From: Sipunculus nudus
Lineage: Eukaryota; Annelida; Sipuncula; Golfingiida; Sipunculidae
Assembly: GCA_026874595.1 (NCBI GenBank)
Contig: CM049312.1
Location: 48,179,429 to 48,243,428, forward strand
Reading direction: 5' to 3'
DNA: 64,000 nucleotides
Below the pieces are notes generated by a model. It was not told the origin of the DNA. It did no database searches and was given only the letters and a program-made list of their open reading frames with translations. The translations under genes were made by a program, and so were the position numbers. Shown here in pieces: positions 62,501-64,000 of the stretch. Numbering within the stretch: position 1 is the first letter of the stretch; every line of letters begins with the position of its first letter.

Positions 62501-63675
62501 TGACAGGTGGCACCAACTACATTCACATTTACTCTGCAGACATCCAAGCTCATATCTCGGGCACCGTTTGACCGATTGGGCCAAAATTTTGCTTGTATAT
62601 AAATCTCACAAAGCTATTCATCATAGGCAAAACTGGTGGCACCACCTGCAACCATTTATGCACAGCGTCCATCTGCTCATCTGCTTTGGGATAAAATCAC
62701 TCATATCTCAGAACTGGTTTGACTTATCCACCTGAAACTTTGCAGGTTTATACATCCTGGACAGCTCTCTTGATTTTATGACAGGTGGCGCCACCTACAT
62801 TTAGGTTTACTCTGCAGACATCCAAGCTCATATCTCGGGAACCGTTTGACTGATTGGGCCAAAATTATGCTTGTGTATAGTTCTCACATAGCTCTTCATC
62901 ATAGGCAAAACTGGTGGCGCCACCTGCAACCACTTATGCACAGCGTCCATCTGCTCATCTGCCTTGGGATAAAATCACTTAAATCTCAGAAGTGGTTTGA
63001 CTTATCCTCCTGACATTTTGCAGGTTTATACATCCTGGACAGCTTTCTCGATTTTATGACAGGTGGCGCCACCTACATTCAGGTTTACTCTGCAGACATC
63101 CAAGCTCACATCTCAGGAACTGTTTGACCAAATTGGCCAAAATTTTGCTTGTGTATAGATCTCACATAGCTCTTCATCATAGGCAAAACTGGTGGCACCA
63201 CCTGCAACCACTTATGCACAGCGTCCATCTGTTCATCTGCCTTGGGATAAAATCACTCATATCTGAGCAGTGGTTTGACTTATCCACCTGAAATTTTGCA
63301 GGTTTATACATCCTGGACAATTTTCTCAATTTTATGACAGGTGCCACCACCTACATTCACGTTTACGCTGCAGACATCCATGCTAATATACAACACACCT
63401 CACTCTATTCCCCTTGCCACTTAATCCATGCCTCACTTCACCCGACCCACTCAGATTTCTGCGGATACACATAGTCGCTTGTCGATTACCCATATTCTGG
63501 TTTTAAAATGTCCTAGTCTATAACTTGCAGGTCAGAAACGTCCATTTTGCTGAAATCATAATGACTAAGGTAGATATGCAGGACTTAAGAGGATCAATAT
63601 AAAATTTTATAAATAAATCTCCATTCATACTCCTAAACTTTGCACAGGTTCGCATTTGGCCTGTAGGCCTTGTTT
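59540..63675 (+). mobile_element. Family A Helentron-like element, complete 4.1-kb copy
   Basis: The left end is TTTTTAGCGAACCTGTGAGC (59539-59558) and the right end is GCACAGGTTCGCATTTGG, CCTGTAGGCCT, TTGTTT (63641-63675). The 11-bp inverted repeats are perfect. In order it holds the head blocks, the 'cagactgc' minisatellite (61150-61380), the lead-in 'tttttggttgacctctgacc' (61930) and five 278-bp core units from 62080 to 63380, then a unique tail shared with 37020-37314. One base of the hairpin differs (ATTTGG for ATTAGG). No helicase or replication-initiator protein. Confidence 0.8.
62080..63380 (+). repeat. 278-bp tandem array (five units)
   Basis: 'cagcatccatc'/'cagcgtccatc' markers start at 62114, 62385, 62663, 62941 and 63219; the first interval is 271, the rest 278. 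The units are the same family as at 35441-37020. Confidence 0.9.
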
Positions 63676-64000
63676 AAATTCTTGAAGTAATGGGCCCGAA
63701 CATGAAGCACTTTGTAAAAATGCAGGAAATATATTTACTCCCTTAACTTGAGAATTGCTGAAGCTAGAAATTTTTTTCAGGTATATAACTATATTTAATC
63801 AAGATTCATTGGATACCCAAAAATAGATCTGAATTTTTCAAATTTTTAAGTTTTTAGCATAAATATAAAATTAGCACCTTAAATTTTGCCAAGATTTGAC
63901 CATGGCCAATTTTTTTCCTGTAACTGCTGTTGATTTAATTTTCATAGCATGTTACCATAAGCATTTCATCTGTTAACACCTGAAATTTGAAACCAGTTGA
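63676..64000 (+). mobile_element. Family B interior fragment
   Basis: 'taaattttgccaagatttga', 'ccatggcc' and 'gttgatttaattttcata' match family B interior blocks at 30550 and 45110. Runs off the window. Confidence 0.6.

Overview
The window reads as nuclear DNA of an invertebrate animal, AT-rich, with almost no continuous coding sequence. The only confident host gene is HEATR6 (HEAT repeat-containing protein 6), seen as two consecutive plus-strand exons at 15690-15812 and 56038-56162. The first ends in ...PCLRE and the second begins [10 protein letters not shown], which is continuous in the known protein, so the 40.2 kb between them is one phase-0 intron. Spliced exons, tRNA-derived SINE, Copia, Ngaro/DIRS and Helentron-like elements all fit a metazoan. 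The repeat style resembles marine invertebrates such as molluscs or cephalochordates; that assignment is inference and the species is not determined.

Nearly everything else is transposable elements, many nested. The commonest are non-autonomous elements with one architecture: a TTTT-rich left edge, a short inverted repeat near each end, often a tandem-repeat core, and a palindromic hairpin just inside the right end. Family A uses GCGAACCTGTG/CACAGGTTCGC and the hairpin AGGCCTGTAGGCCT. Family B uses AGCTCAGCTGA/TCAGCTGAGC and the hairpin GACCCATGGGTC. Families C and D have 326-bp and 142-bp tandem cores. This matches Helitron2/Helentron-associated elements (HINEs, including bivalve 'pearl'-like elements); no helicase gene is present.

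Layout: 1-3443 family A. 4923-12371 a minus-strand LTR element with two ~660-bp LTRs, interrupted by a 2.7-kb TTAA-flanked DNA transposon (8730-11438). 12595-14985 a 158-bp tandem array. 14985-15278 a SINE. 15690 HEATR6 exon. 15971-16867 nested A and B copies. 16868-19754 mostly unassigned. 19755-22395 and 28680-30266 two inverted copies of one repeat, the left split by an 891-bp TA-flanked transposon. 22485-27196 A and B copies. 27290-28105 a decayed cysteine-rich repeat-associated gene. 30267-33817 family B. 33818-37314 family A with six 278-bp units. 37355-39220 family D. 39221-40877 family A. 40878-46733 a rearranged Copia element with its integrase inverted. 46734-52292 an Ngaro-type tyrosine-recombinase retroelement. 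52310-55036 B copies. 56038 HEATR6 exon. 56352-58588 family C. 58716-63675 family A, with a B copy at 59188-59540. 63676-64000 B interior.

The elements do not form a functional pathway. They are independent insertions accumulated in and around one very long intron. All retroelement reading frames are broken, so nothing here looks autonomously active.
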